Positions 36,920-49,633 of a DNA stretch of 64,000 nt are shown piece after piece. A program made the translations under genes and the position numbers. The stretch comes from Phorcus lineatus (taxonomy: Eukaryota > Mollusca > Gastropoda > Trochida > Trochidae). Every line of letters starts with the position of its first letter. Within the stretch, counting starts at the first letter, position 1. Under the pieces are notes generated by a model. The model had not been told where the DNA came from. It worked only from the letters and a program-made list of their open reading frames with translations, and did no database searches. The DNA lies in NCBI GenBank assembly GCA_921293015.1, contig OV121086.1, positions 45,401,402 to 45,465,401 on the forward strand, in the 5' to 3' direction.

Positions 36920-38040
36920 TGGCCACGCCTTGTGAGGTTGCTTATAGCCTATCCAGTACTACTACCCAAGGGGCAGAGGACTCTAGTACTACCCAGTCAA
37001 CCAAAAGAAGTTCATCCTTTGCACAAACCTCTAAGACTTGTAGCATGCCGCTTGTCGGGCAACTGCTTGATGGTAAGGGACTTTCAAAGCGGTCTACAGA
37101 GATTATCGCTAGAAGCTGGCGACCAAGTACACAGCAGCAGTACTCAACATATCTTAAACAGTGGCAGTTGTATTGCAGTAAACGGCAAGCTGATCCCTTT
37201 TGTTCACCTGTAGAACTTGGAATTGACTTTCTTGCTGAACTTTCTCTGAGATGTGGTTATAGTGCTGTAAATACCGCGAGAAGTGCTCTTTCGAGTATTA
37301 TCTTACTACCGAACAACAGAACTTTTGGGGAACACCCGCTTGTATGTCGTTTTATGAAAGGACTGTTTGAGGTTAAGCCTTCTGTTCCGCGATATACAGA
37401 GATTTGGGACCCAAATACCGTTTTGAAATTCATTAAGAGTCAAGACACTTCAGTGATAAATTTGAAAGAGTTGACCTTAAAGCTGGTGATGTTGTTAGCG
37501 CTAGTCACGGGCCAGAGATGTCAGACTTTAAGGCTGTTAAAAATTGATAACATGAAAGAATTCTGTGACAGGGTTGTGTTTGTGATAACTGAATCTATGA
37601 AACAATCTAAACCTGGCACTCATGTGCTGCCAGTAGAGCTCGTGCCTTATGAGGACTCTGACCTTTGTGTAGTTTCATGTTTAAAAACTTATTTACAAAG
37701 AACTGAAACTCTGCGATCTGACAACCAACTACTTGTGAGTTACCAGAAACCGCATGGTCCTGTGTCGTGCGACACAATAGGAAGGTGGCTTAAGTCTGTG
37801 TTAAAGCAGTCTGGTGTTGATACAAGTGTTTATAAGGCCCACAGCGTGAGGGCAGCCTCCACTTCTACTGCCGTGCCTAATGGAATTCCAGTGGACATTA
37901 TCATGAAAAGTGCTGGTTGGAAAAGAGAGAGTACTTTCCAAAAATTCTACCGTAAACCGGTTGTATCATTGAAAAATTATGGTTCGATGTTTTTGCAATC
38001 TTTGAATTTAGTTAATGATCAATTAAATTTGGGTATCTAA
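36920..38040 (+). other. DIRS-like element: tyrosine recombinase region
   Basis: The family signature is visible: ALVTGQRCQTLRLL with its Arg, HSVRAASTS (HxxR) and AGWKRESTFQKFYRKPV with Trp and the likely Tyr nucleophile. In DIRS elements this enzyme integrates a circular DNA form without making a target duplication. Confidence 0.75.
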
Positions 38041-38106
38041 CCCTGACATAAAATGTCTTTGTCGTGATTGTTGGTATTTTCTTCATGGACCCATATGCTT
38101 TCAAGT

Positions 38107-38228
38107 CTCACGTGGATACGAATGACGTCAGAGACGTAGTAGAATTGATAATCAAACGAGCCTTACCTGTAAGGTGAAGGTTGATTGTAATTCTACGTAG
38201 TCTCTGAAAGGAATGGAGTATTCACGTG
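38107..38228. repeat. DIRS internal complementary region
   Basis: Left 40 bp are the complement of 33751-33790 and right 82 bp the complement of 38330-38411, the template arrangement used by DIRS elements to complete their ends. Confidence 0.85.
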
Positions 38229-38486
38229 CCCTCCCAGAGCACTGGTATTAACCCACCCATACAAGAATACTCCAAATATGTGTCCATTCAGTTTTTTTAA
38301 AGAATGAGGCTAGTACGCATGCGCTATCTCACGTGAATACTCCATTCCTTTCAGAGACTACGTAGAATTACAATCAACCTTCACCTTACAGGTAAGGCTC
38401 GTTTGATTATCAATTAACTGTAGACTATACTCGAGCTCAACACCTGTGAATAAATACTAATTACAAGAAAGCAATGAATTAGTAAA

Positions 38487-38660
38487 TCCATGATGGGACG
38501 ATGCTGGACCGATGCTCAGCCGATATCGTTCGCCGACGTCGGGCCGATGAATAACCGATGAGCAAAACTTCGTCGGCCCGATGAAGTTAGCCGGTTGTGG
38601 GCCGATGATGTTAACAGCATCAGGCCGATGTCGGGCCGATGTAGGTGCGCTACCTGGGTG
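38487..38660 (-). repeat. Terminal-type repeat rich in ATCGGCCCGA, right copy
   Basis: Read on the minus strand it begins CCCAGGTAGCGCACCTACAT and continues with diverged CATCGG/CCGATG words. It faces the left copy at 31118. Confidence 0.6.
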
Positions 38661-39585
38661 GTTATAATTATTCATAAGGCAGATAACTCTGATCTTGTGT
38701 ACTTGTGTGGATTTTATTTCTGTGTACGCTTCATTCATTTTGTTTTAGCGCCGCTATTCCTCAATATAATGAAATTTACGGAATAAACAGGCGGTAGAAT
38801 TTTTAATTGGAACTTTTCTCGTTGCACAATGTTACTCGTTCAGAGGCTAAGACAAAATTTGTATTACTCCGCTTAACAAATATGACCTAATATGGTGCGA
38901 AATTATAAGAATTGAATTCTTATGTTGAAATAAAACTCTCATGTGAACCCGCTCGCAAGCTCGCTTGGTTCACAAGAGTTTGAATATAGCTTTGACATCG
39001 TTCATTTTCCATTGCAAACACACAAACTGACATTCAATTCTTAAATAAAGACTTGCAAGGCAAACTGAACATGGGATTCGAACTTTCAACGTTTGACGAC
39101 AGAAAATTAAATATTGTAGTTCATCAACGCGTGTATTACCAAGAGTGATATTATCAATGTTTATTTTACAGTTTATGAGGTGTTCATTCGTTATTCCTGT
39201 CAATTTCATGTCTACACGATAGCATTCATATGGTGAAGTCGGTATCAAAAAGTGAGTGCAGATTCACAGAGACCTTCAAGCGAGTTTATCGAACTCATGA
39301 TCAATGACTGGTTTCTTGGCGATTTTATTCAAGGAATCTGTTGTTACGAATGTACTACATATAGGGAATGATTCAAGATGGACGTGATCCAGTATTTCTC
39401 AACCGGTCTCAATTTATAAGAAACGAAGCCTCCTTCTCATTTGTTTTGTGTACCTATAAGAGCGTAAACTGTGTCGGTAAGCTTATCAAGCGCACACACG
39501 ATTCAGGAAGATTTTCTAGATTACAATCGTTAGTTAATCGGTGTCAAGCTGACAACCGGCATTACAGGACGAGTGCTGTGAAACA
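38661..39585. other. Upstream region of the DUF4832 gene
   Basis: No exon. Contains a tRNA-like head (39064-39143) and, near 39303 and 39588, two copies of the word GACTGGTTTCTTG; the second is part of exon 1. Confidence 0.4.
39064..39143 (-). repeat. tRNA-like SINE head
   Basis: Minus strand carries a box A-like TGGTAATACACGCG and a good box B-like GTTCGAATCCC. No complete cloverleaf. Confidence 0.45.
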
Positions 39586-42500
39586 ATGATCGACTGGTTT
39601 CTTGTCTCTCTCTTATTTACAGGTCAGTCTCTTTGTTCTGTGTTAGAACTAACAATGCAAAATTCAACGAAGTTTTGAAGCCACACAAAGTGTTGAAATA
39701 ATAGTCGTATCGTGGTACAAGCTGGATTACAGGTACCAAGAAAGTGAGAGCGAGCAGAGATCAAAGTCAATTATCTAATGTTTCAGATTTGATATTTGTA
39801 TAATTTGATAAGATGAACAAGACCATTCAGAGACACTACGTGATTTTCATGATATTTTATCTTGCTTTTGAACGTGTTAGAACACCATCTATGATGATAT
39901 TTTTTCAAAACATCGCAAAGACAATTCCCGGAAGAGAATTCACGCGCACGAAGGTTTATCTAACTTGAACACCTCGGTCTCGTCCGGTAACTATTTTACA
40001 TATTTTGTCATTGCCCATTGTATAATAGTTTATCTGTATAACCGTGTCATTGTCAATACCTTTTGTTTGCCTGAAATATGGAAAAAACAAAAACAAAAAC
40101 AAAAACAAACAAACCTATTTTACACACTGACTAAGCAACACATCTAGATATCATTATGTACGAAGGGATTTCTTTAGTTCAATAATGCATATCTTGGAAG
40201 ATTCTTTTGTTAAACAGATTGTTATAACGTTGAATCATCCCATATAAGAAACACCTTTATAAGTTGATCATTTAATTTCAACTGACTTCAGTGTTCTAAT
40301 AATCAATTCGCTCAGGAAGCAGAAGCTTACAGGTTCAACAATATATTCCTTTTATAAAATTTGTGAAAATCTTTTGTTGATAAATTGACGCTTTATGGAA
40401 TGTCTTCACTTCGATATTAGCAAGTTTTCATTATGAACACCCGCTTTGCCTATTGATCGCCTATGCGTGTGCATTTCCACAGATACTGCGAGTTAATTCG
40501 AAACCTCAATACCCGCTACAGCTAGTTTATGACGAGGTGAAAACCCTTAACCCTATTAAAATCCTTTCCCATACTCCATCAGTTAAACACATACAAAACA
40601 GAAATGGTAACTCTAAGCTAAAACTCAACCACTGTGTACAGCAAGATAAACGACTTTCAAACAAGTTGGTTATAATTTATCATCGTGCAGGTTTCACAAT
40701 CTGCAGATAAACAGTCCAGGAGTTAAAAGAATTCTAGAGCGTGCGACCAATCTGCTGGTTTTGATAATTCTTTTTCTTCATGCCTAGATTGCACGGAACA
40801 CATACACTGTGCATACACCGCGAGTTTACATTTCATTCATCGATTTTGTCACCTGTGACATATCGATTTAAGCATTGACACTGAATGTACAATTATATAG
40901 TTTTGATATGTAAAATATTATGACTACGTCACACTTTTCATGCAATTGTTACAACAGGAATCAATGGAGCCTGTAATTCCTGCGGGAGTCTCCATGGGTC
41001 CAGGTCAGTGATCAAGAATGTCGTTTTACCACTACAAACAATTCAGATTATTTATTAGCTGGGTATTTATTTTTGGATCATATTCTAGATTTCATATTCA
41101 TCGTTTGTATGTTTGCAACAGAAATTTCAAATCAAACTGCAATATCCATGGATTTGATCAATTTGTCAGAATGCTTTGGATCATATTCTAGATTGCATGG
41201 TCATCATTTGTATATTTGCAACAGAAATTTCAAATCAAACTGCAATATCCATTGGATATGATAAATTTGTCAGAATGCTTTGGAACACCACATAATTTCA
41301 ACCTTAGCTTAATGAATACATTATATTCCTGATATTATAATATTCTATTCTGTTTTCGTTATCAAGATTCGTACCTTTCCCGCATAAAGTGATTAATCAT
41401 TCTACATGTAAACATATGACTAACATTTCCTTAAACTGTTTTATTTTCACAAAAAAAAAGAACTGTTTTCACCCAAAAACATTTTACACTTCATAAAAAA
41501 ATATGAATTATTTAGCTTTTTAAAGTTAGTCACATTGGGATCTCGCATCGAAAAAAATTGAGGACGAAGTGTAAATTCATTTAATGCAATCTAAGATCAA
41601 TTAAAAGATATATAACAAAATGATGCTTGTACATTTTATAGGCAAAATAAATATATGCAGCAAGTCTTTTTATCTGCTAGTGAAATGAGCGTGACGCGAC
41701 GAGGATCAGCTCTACTACATAAAAAGCGTTATGTTTTTACTCAATTATAACTTTTGAAAATGTAAGTACTTTAAGCTATTTACGTCATGTTATCATGTAC
41801 AAAGTTGAGAGTTTCTTTTAGCTACCACAAAGTCACGTACCAAGCATCTTCCGACCACATAGTGAATCCGGGGCGAGGTTTCTACAAAATGATTGAAGCT
41901 AGGGCAAGCAGGTTTTACCCTCTAACTGTAAGTATAAAGCTTTCTGACCCGTTTAAGATACTGCTGTGCAATTCATACGGCAATATCATTCAAAATAGGG
42001 GTGAGGAACTTTTTTCTAGCACTGATATGGAGATTTTTTGGTCCTTCTCGATTAAGTTTGTGCTATTAATACAATTCACACTTGTTAAATGAACCACTAC
42101 AAAAAGCGAAATTTTCATCCTTGACTATAAAGTGTTATCCCTGATTACCATTTGTAAAAAATAAAGACTGTCATAAAAATCATAGGTGTGAATTGGTGCA
42201 ATAAGGATACTATAAAAAAGTGTTATACAAAGTTTAACCGTCACACTTGAGCAGGATTTCTAATATAACAAAATCAAGGAATCCGGAAATAGTCGATTAT
42301 CATTTATCGGACACGTTAATTTATCTACAGCTGCATACCAAAAGTTTGTTTACATACCTGGGTACACAAATGCAAATATCATGTAATGTGGTGTACCTTT
42401 AAATTATCGTAGCATTGCTAAAAGAAAGTATAATGTTCAATTTTCAATACAGATGTGCAGATCCATTCTTCTGTCAGGCAAAGTTTTATCACAATTAACC

Positions 42501-45500
42501 GTAAAAGTTTTGGTAGGCCATGAAAGTGACCAGGGATAAAAATTGTGAAAACACCAATTTTTATTTTCCTCTACATAATCCTTGATATGTTATCAACTGC
42601 TTTGAAAATTAGTAATGTTGAGTTGCTGAAATTCAATGTTGTTGCGCTGATTATATTCTCACAGAGTCGACATGGAACATTTTATTAGAAATTTAAGTTA
42701 AGAAAATATGACAACATGCCACAATTCGAATATTTCCTCGAGAGACCAGACAATCCCTAAATAAGTTCAAGAATGACTAATTCACACATGGACAAAGGGT
42801 GATCCTTTGTCAGTTTTGCTGAGGTTTAATTTGAATTTTATTGACGTCCAAACTAAACCCAAATTAAATGATATTTGCACTACGATTCAGTGGTAAGTGA
42901 ACAAACTTTCGGTATGCAGCTGTACATATTTGAAAGTAAAAACGCCATTTAAGTTATTGTGCTATGCAAATAAATCGCAATATCGCAAACGAATAGAAAG
43001 TAAAATAAGACTAATACAAACATCACAACAAATAATGTTCATTGTAACAGATAGGGCAACTTGACAAGATACGACGAGACGATGGAATCAACCTGGCCTT
43101 GCGAGTCTACATCCTGGACAGCTTCGTAAACCATCACATCTCGGACGACTTCTTACACAAGATCAGAACAGACCTCAGCGTGGCCAAGGCGGCTGGATGG
43201 ACGATTGCGCTGCGCTTTCACTACACGCACACAGCTAATGTGGTATGAATTTGTTTTACACAGATCACTTGGTTTGATAAACATTCACACAGATTACGTA
43301 CATCAGGAACGTTCACACAGAGCGCGTGCATGAGAAACGTCTTTTACAGATAACATGATTCGAGAAACTTTCACACAGATCACTTGTTATGGGAAACATA
43401 ACATACTCACACCCAATGACCACGTGCATGTCAAAGTATGAGAAACATTACGTACACACACATATAGATTACGTGGTATGTGAAATATCCAGATCACGTG
43501 GTATGGCAAACATTCACACAGATCACGTGGTATGGCAAACATTCACACAGTTCACGTGGTGTGGCAATATTCACGTTGAGAAAAAATTCACACAGACCAC
43601 GTGGTATGAGAAGCATTCAAACAGATCACGTGCATGAAAACATTCACACAGATCTCTTGGTGTGACTATTTACAACATTAACATATGGAAACAAACTTTA
43701 TAGGAAGTATAGGAACTTTAAGTCACAGTTCTCATAAAATTTTGATTTGGCCTCTCCAAAGATACCATTTATGCTGATTGAATTTCAAATGAAAAGACAC
43801 ACATGCAAATTAAGCGGGTTATAGTATCGTTCATTTTAGCTCATTGCACTATGTACATATATTTTTTATGTATTTTGAATCGGTGTAAGAACTACCCCAT
43901 TTGGAACACGTAACCCTATATCTGAATCAATTACTTCCTTCACTTCCAGCCGAAGCATAGTCCTTACGGAGACGCGACAAAGGATTATATGCTGACTCAC
44001 ATCAAACAACTGGGCCCCATCTGGAAGGAATATGAGGGCATTATCAGCGTTATACAGGCTGGCTTCATCGGAATGTGGGGTATTTATTTGACATATTTTA
44101 ACCGTCCTTTTTCTACTTAATAAGCCTTTTGAAAAAATAAAGACAGACAGAAATATTGTTAGTCATTCTGGAGAGGAGTTAGGGTTCACTATCACTGCTT
44201 TAAGGGGGTTTGGAATACGAACAAACTCTTCTTCGTGTGTTTGAATGCAAGTTGAAGCTATCTATGAAAAAATGTGCGTTATAAGAAACATATAATTGTT
44301 GTGAAATTTTGTCATTTACTGTTTGGTTTGTCAATTAATGAGGGAAGAAAGGCGTCTACCTAAAGAGAAGGTCATTATTATCCCTACTGTAATCAAGGTG
44401 CGGAGAATGAACTTAATTTTACACTTTCGTGTCCTTGTTTTCAAGAATGACGACGGAAAAATATACTTAATTTTTTCCTAGAAAAGCAGCACAGCGGTGT
44501 ATATCTGTTGCATACTAAATTGAACATCTTGTTGTTCAATAATATTTTATGTTATGCATATGCATGCAATAGTTAAGAAAGACATCATGAGACGAATTTT
44601 ATGAATAAAAACTCTAGCAATTTAGTTCTTTTAATATTTCAGTAAATATTAAGAAGTTGCTATACTATACAGTATATCATAACGCATTCTTTAATTGTTA
44701 TTCATAATGGCCTAGAATTTTGAATTGTAAGTGTTGCAGAGTAAGTTTAAATGACGTTTATACATGCCTAGGCTAGTGGGATATCCCTTACACTGAATCA
44801 GTAGAATCAAGCCGGAGGTTCCGGGTTCTAATCTATCTGGATGTTGAAATTGCTCAATAATAGAATTATAGAAATGTGTTCATTCGAAAGGTTCGCAAGA
44901 AAACAGTTCAGGGAAGCTTGAATACTATTACAATTTATGAACCAAATGGTGTGTCATAATCGGTGACCACTTTTCTCTGGCAACGATTGTTTCAGCGGCA
45001 GGTAACCATATGTATATAATAATATATGTGTGTTTCACAAGTATACTATGTATTTTTATATTTTTTACTTTCAAAAATAAGATTATAAAAAAAGCTGCGG
45101 TTTATATCCGGAACAGAGAGTTATCACCGGCATACATCAAGAGCAGATTGTTAGTAACGAAAGACCGAAAAAAGCCATTCTTATAACACCAAGTAAAATA
45201 AGGTTGATGGGTTGCGTGGCTTCTGGCTCAGATCAACAATTTAAAAAAGGCTACATGTACATGTAGTACGGAAAGAATAAATCATGATGTATGATTGTCA
45301 CGGCAACAGGTGAATGGGCGTATTCCACGTATTTCGGGGACTCTGATCACCCGGCATCTAATGGGGTTGATGGCCTCACAGCCCAGAACTGGAGAGACAG
45401 GGGAGACATTCTCAGGGCTATCATGGACAATTCCCCTAAGTCTATGTGAGTAGAAAATGATTATAGTATACGTTGACTTTCTACGCAAAGATTGACTCAT

Positions 45501-48186
45501 AATCGGACATCTTCAGAATATAGAACTCACAACGAAAAGGATCAGGTTGAATGTCGATTTTATTGTCACCAATTTTCGATTTTCGATATATATGTCATGC
45601 TACTTTTAAATGCCAATTGAAGAATTTCGGCAATTGTTATTTTTGTGTCACAATACTATCACAGCATCTCGACTTCCCAATTCATTGTATTGATAATTAG
45701 ACGAGGCCATAATTTCAAAACACCATTCTTTTTTCTATGGCATCAAATGGGTATAAAATACCATACTTCTAAGCCATATGATATCGCTTTGTCAATTATA
45801 TAAAAAATATACATTTAGAAATGTTCTTTTGGTTGTATGGCAGTAGGATTGAAAGTTTACACAATGATATAATTATCTCTATATCATCTCTTATAACAAT
45901 GTTCATTACACGATAACTGACGTCTATATTTAAACCGCAAAAGACGTATAAATCTTGATTCATGTTTACTGATAACTTCAATATATCACATTCAACTTCT
46001 AAGAATTTAACTTCATTAATTTGGTTCGGAAATCCGTTGATTGTTCATGAAAAAAAGGATAATATCATCTGCATACAAGAGCATAATATCTGGGTGATAT
46101 TCGGATGAAGCTGATTGGCAACATTACAGTTACTATTTATTTATGCCGCCAGTTGATTAATTGGAAAAGTAACTAGAAATGGGATTTAAATGCACCCTTG
46201 TCTCACTACTCACTATCTGATAAAGTTTTCTGACATCTCGTTATTTTTACGTAAAGAAACTTTACGTTCTCGTAAATACTACCCAAAAGAGGGTTCAATT
46301 GGGTGCTAAGGCAGTTTCAGTTAAAGGTTAAATACAATAATAACTATTTGTTACTCAGTTCTGAGATGTTAGACCAACCCAAAAGGATTGTAAAATATGG
46401 ATATTTCATCAATTAGAAATGTAAGTTCTTAGCAAAGATAGTGAGATTGGAACCTTGAACTTTTGTGGTCGCAAGCAACCCTTTACCGCTTGAGCTACCG
46501 AGGATCCATTCCAGTAGATATACCTTCATTTTGTTTTAATATATGTGTCCTTGCTGGTAAGTCAATCAGTATACACAAATCAGCAACATGTAGAATTTAC
46601 TATAAAAATAGTTTGAAAATACCAATTGATGAACTGATTCCCTTGCTAGTTTTGATCCCATAAACTCTTTGATCGGTTATTATCTACTACCTGCCATCTG
46701 GTCAGTCGTTCTTACCTTCAGGAATTTATTTTTCTTCCAGGATATTTCTATTTGTCCTTTCATGCTAATTAACAATCATAATGGTTTAGTTATATAGTAA
46801 TTAACTGTCTTGGTGTAGCGAAAAGATATGACGAAGTTGCTTATTGAAGTCAAACTAGACGACTGTCAAATGAAAAATAGGCAACATTTATTTTATTGAC
46901 TGTTTATTCTCGAGTATCACAAGCGTTTGTGTTACTTCATCCCTTTACTGCCCGGGTGTGGTGAGAGCACGACCAACTTGCTAGTTGAAGTTGAAGCCGA
47001 CGGCGGTCACTTCATCAGCAGTTCCCTTTTTCATTCCAGTGACGTGAACATCCACTTTACGCTCTCCCATCTTGTCGTTTAGACTGGAACCTTTTGCTGA
47101 ACAAACGGGGGGAAAATCCGACGATTACATGGCAAATGACTGATTTCCACCTATCTCTTTGTACAGTTTTCTGAATTGATGTTATTGCGATGGGTTTTGA
47201 GTGCTACCAAATATGACTGCAAATCGTTTCTGTTTTTCAGTTTACACATACTCCTCGATATATATTATACTCAAAAATTATCGACAATAACGGTCTTGTC
47301 ACTATAAAGTCCATGAAAATGATACAGCTCTTGTGCTCATTGATGAAGAAATCAGGATTTGGCTCTTCTCGAAAAAGGCATCAGACAGAAACATATCCAC
47401 ATTAACAGGTGGATGGTCTCTGATATCAAAATCTTTCTTATTATATACAAGGGAATGATAATGAGAAAAAATAAAATGAGTCTGGATCATTGGTAATGTT
47501 AAGGCTATAAATGGTATTCAAGTCGAAGTGGCCACCATGAATTTAGATAAGAGAAGATTGTTGATTGTCTTAGAAATAATAACAAACTTACGAATATTCA
47601 CTCCTGTTGCGTTTACTACCTTTTGATGTCGATCAACATCATTTCCTACCACCACAGCCTTTGCTAAAACAATACAAATAAGTATATCAGTACCTCCATG
47701 CTGCCTGCAATTATTCATTGGGAATAAAAAGAAAACGTGTTAAGGAGAGTATTAATGTAAAATAAGAGATTGTTATTAAGATGTACGTGTTTGTCCAATA
47801 TTGAGCGTTAAACAAATAACTGAAGTATAGCTGCCTTAACGCTGCTTTGGATATCTTTAAACTATCTTATTATATTAACTTATATTATGTGCTTCAATAA
47901 AAAGATAATTTATATCTTATGCTATAGCAATAACAAACTTTTTTTACATTCGATATTAAACCAATAAATATTTTTTTAATATTAATTATGTTTGAAACCA
48001 ATGTCAAGTACATGTAGTTCAAATATACAATAAGGCGCTTGTAATCTTATTCAAATAAGCGAGCATTGAGATAGATATATAAGTGATGACTTTAAAATAT
48101 ACCTGTTGGTTCGGTTTGACCTGTTGGTCTGTTTTGTCCTGTAAAGAAAGACACAAAATATATGTTTGCGGAAACTGTAAATGTAT

Positions 48187-48254
<68 letters not shown>

Positions 48255-49595
48255 TTAACACTTGTATTTCTACTTTACAATTTAAAAAAAACAGTATTTA
48301 AATACCTCCATGGTTCCGGTTCATTTTTTCCAGAATGAGATGATTCTGAAATAAGAATAAAGTTATGAATCTATTTTCAGTGAAAGTAAAAGGTTAACCT
48401 TTCTCTTTGACGGTTCAACAAATGGTTAAGAAAACGCCGGGAATTAACAGATCTAATAGGGTAAATGACAATAAGCTTTAAATAAAGACACATTTACACC
48501 TTGTATACTATCTTTCTTAAAAAATAATTCACAACCGAAAATAGTTTAAGTCTGCCCAAAAGTTATTACTGCGCGTGAAGTTTAACGTTATTTAGTAGAT
48601 CACGTGAGTGGTGTTGTCAGCATGAGTAGACATGACATCAGCACCCGGAATAATATTTCCTGAGGAATATATCTGTTTGCTGTGATGTCACTTACACCTT
48701 CCCGTGTCTAATACTTAAAACCGCTTTTGACATGTAGCGGTAATTAGTTATTTTTAAAAAAGTTGTTTATATCTAACGCCGCTTTTGGTATTTTTAGTTA
48801 TGTACTTCAATAAAGGATTATATAAATCTTATGCCAGGGCTACAGATAAGGGTCGTACACGCGTAATGTACGCCTATAAAATTACTAAGTACGGCCCTAA
48901 AATAAATTCCATGCGTATCATGTACGCACATACATGCCTGGTTACGCTTGGACATTCATTTCCACGCGTATCTTATTTCTAAATTTATCAAGGATGCTCT
49001 GATTCATGAATATAATAATTTCATGTTCAGGTTCATTTGACAAACAATTATCGATTGTTGATACCTTGTAAAATGTACTTCTAAAATTATGTACAGCTTC
49101 GCTAGTTTCCGTCGGTAATACATTGGCGATTTCATTGGTTGATTACAACACTTTACACCTTCATAAACAACATACAGACGTGCTCACACTTTGCAAGTAC
49201 TAAAGTAGTGAGTACACCCCCAAAAGTTTCAGTACACCTCCACTTTATATTCAAGGTGTATGTACACTCACACCTAAAAAGTTATCTGTAGCCCTGTTAT
49301 GCTATAGCAATAACATATATTGTTTTATTTTCGATATCAAATCGATAAATAGTAATATATAAAATCAATATTAAGTACATGTAGTTCAAATATACAAAAA
49401 GGTACCTGTTGATCTGTTTTGTCCTGTAAACAGAGACACAAGGTATATGATTGTGACTCGTAGTGTGTAGAAAGCAGTTGAATATCTGTAAGATAGAATC
49501 ACCATGGACTGTAACTGTACCACTAATATTACTACTACTACCACTACTTCTACTACTACCACCACCACCACTACTACTACTACTTCTACTACTAA

Positions 49596-49633
<38 letters not shown>

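Larger units (their letters stand above)
33751..38414 (+). mobile_element. DIRS-like tyrosine-recombinase retroelement, young, broken
   Basis: A 4.66-kb element with the architecture specific to DIRS elements: inverted terminal repeats (33751-33816 and 38302-38411) and an internal complementary region (38107-38228) made of the complements of the two outer ends joined together. The joined arms match the ends without a difference over about 40 and 82 bp, which argues for a recent insertion. In order it carries a gag-like region, reverse transcriptase, RNase H, a conserved DIRS linker and a tyrosine recombinase. No direct target duplication is expected or evident. The element is not whole: a few breaks interrupt its coding regions. 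Confidence 0.88.

Noticed and set aside
48019-48301. Poly-Val and poly-Thr frames around the ACT tract
   Set aside because: Microsatellite artefact overlapping introns of the nested gene.
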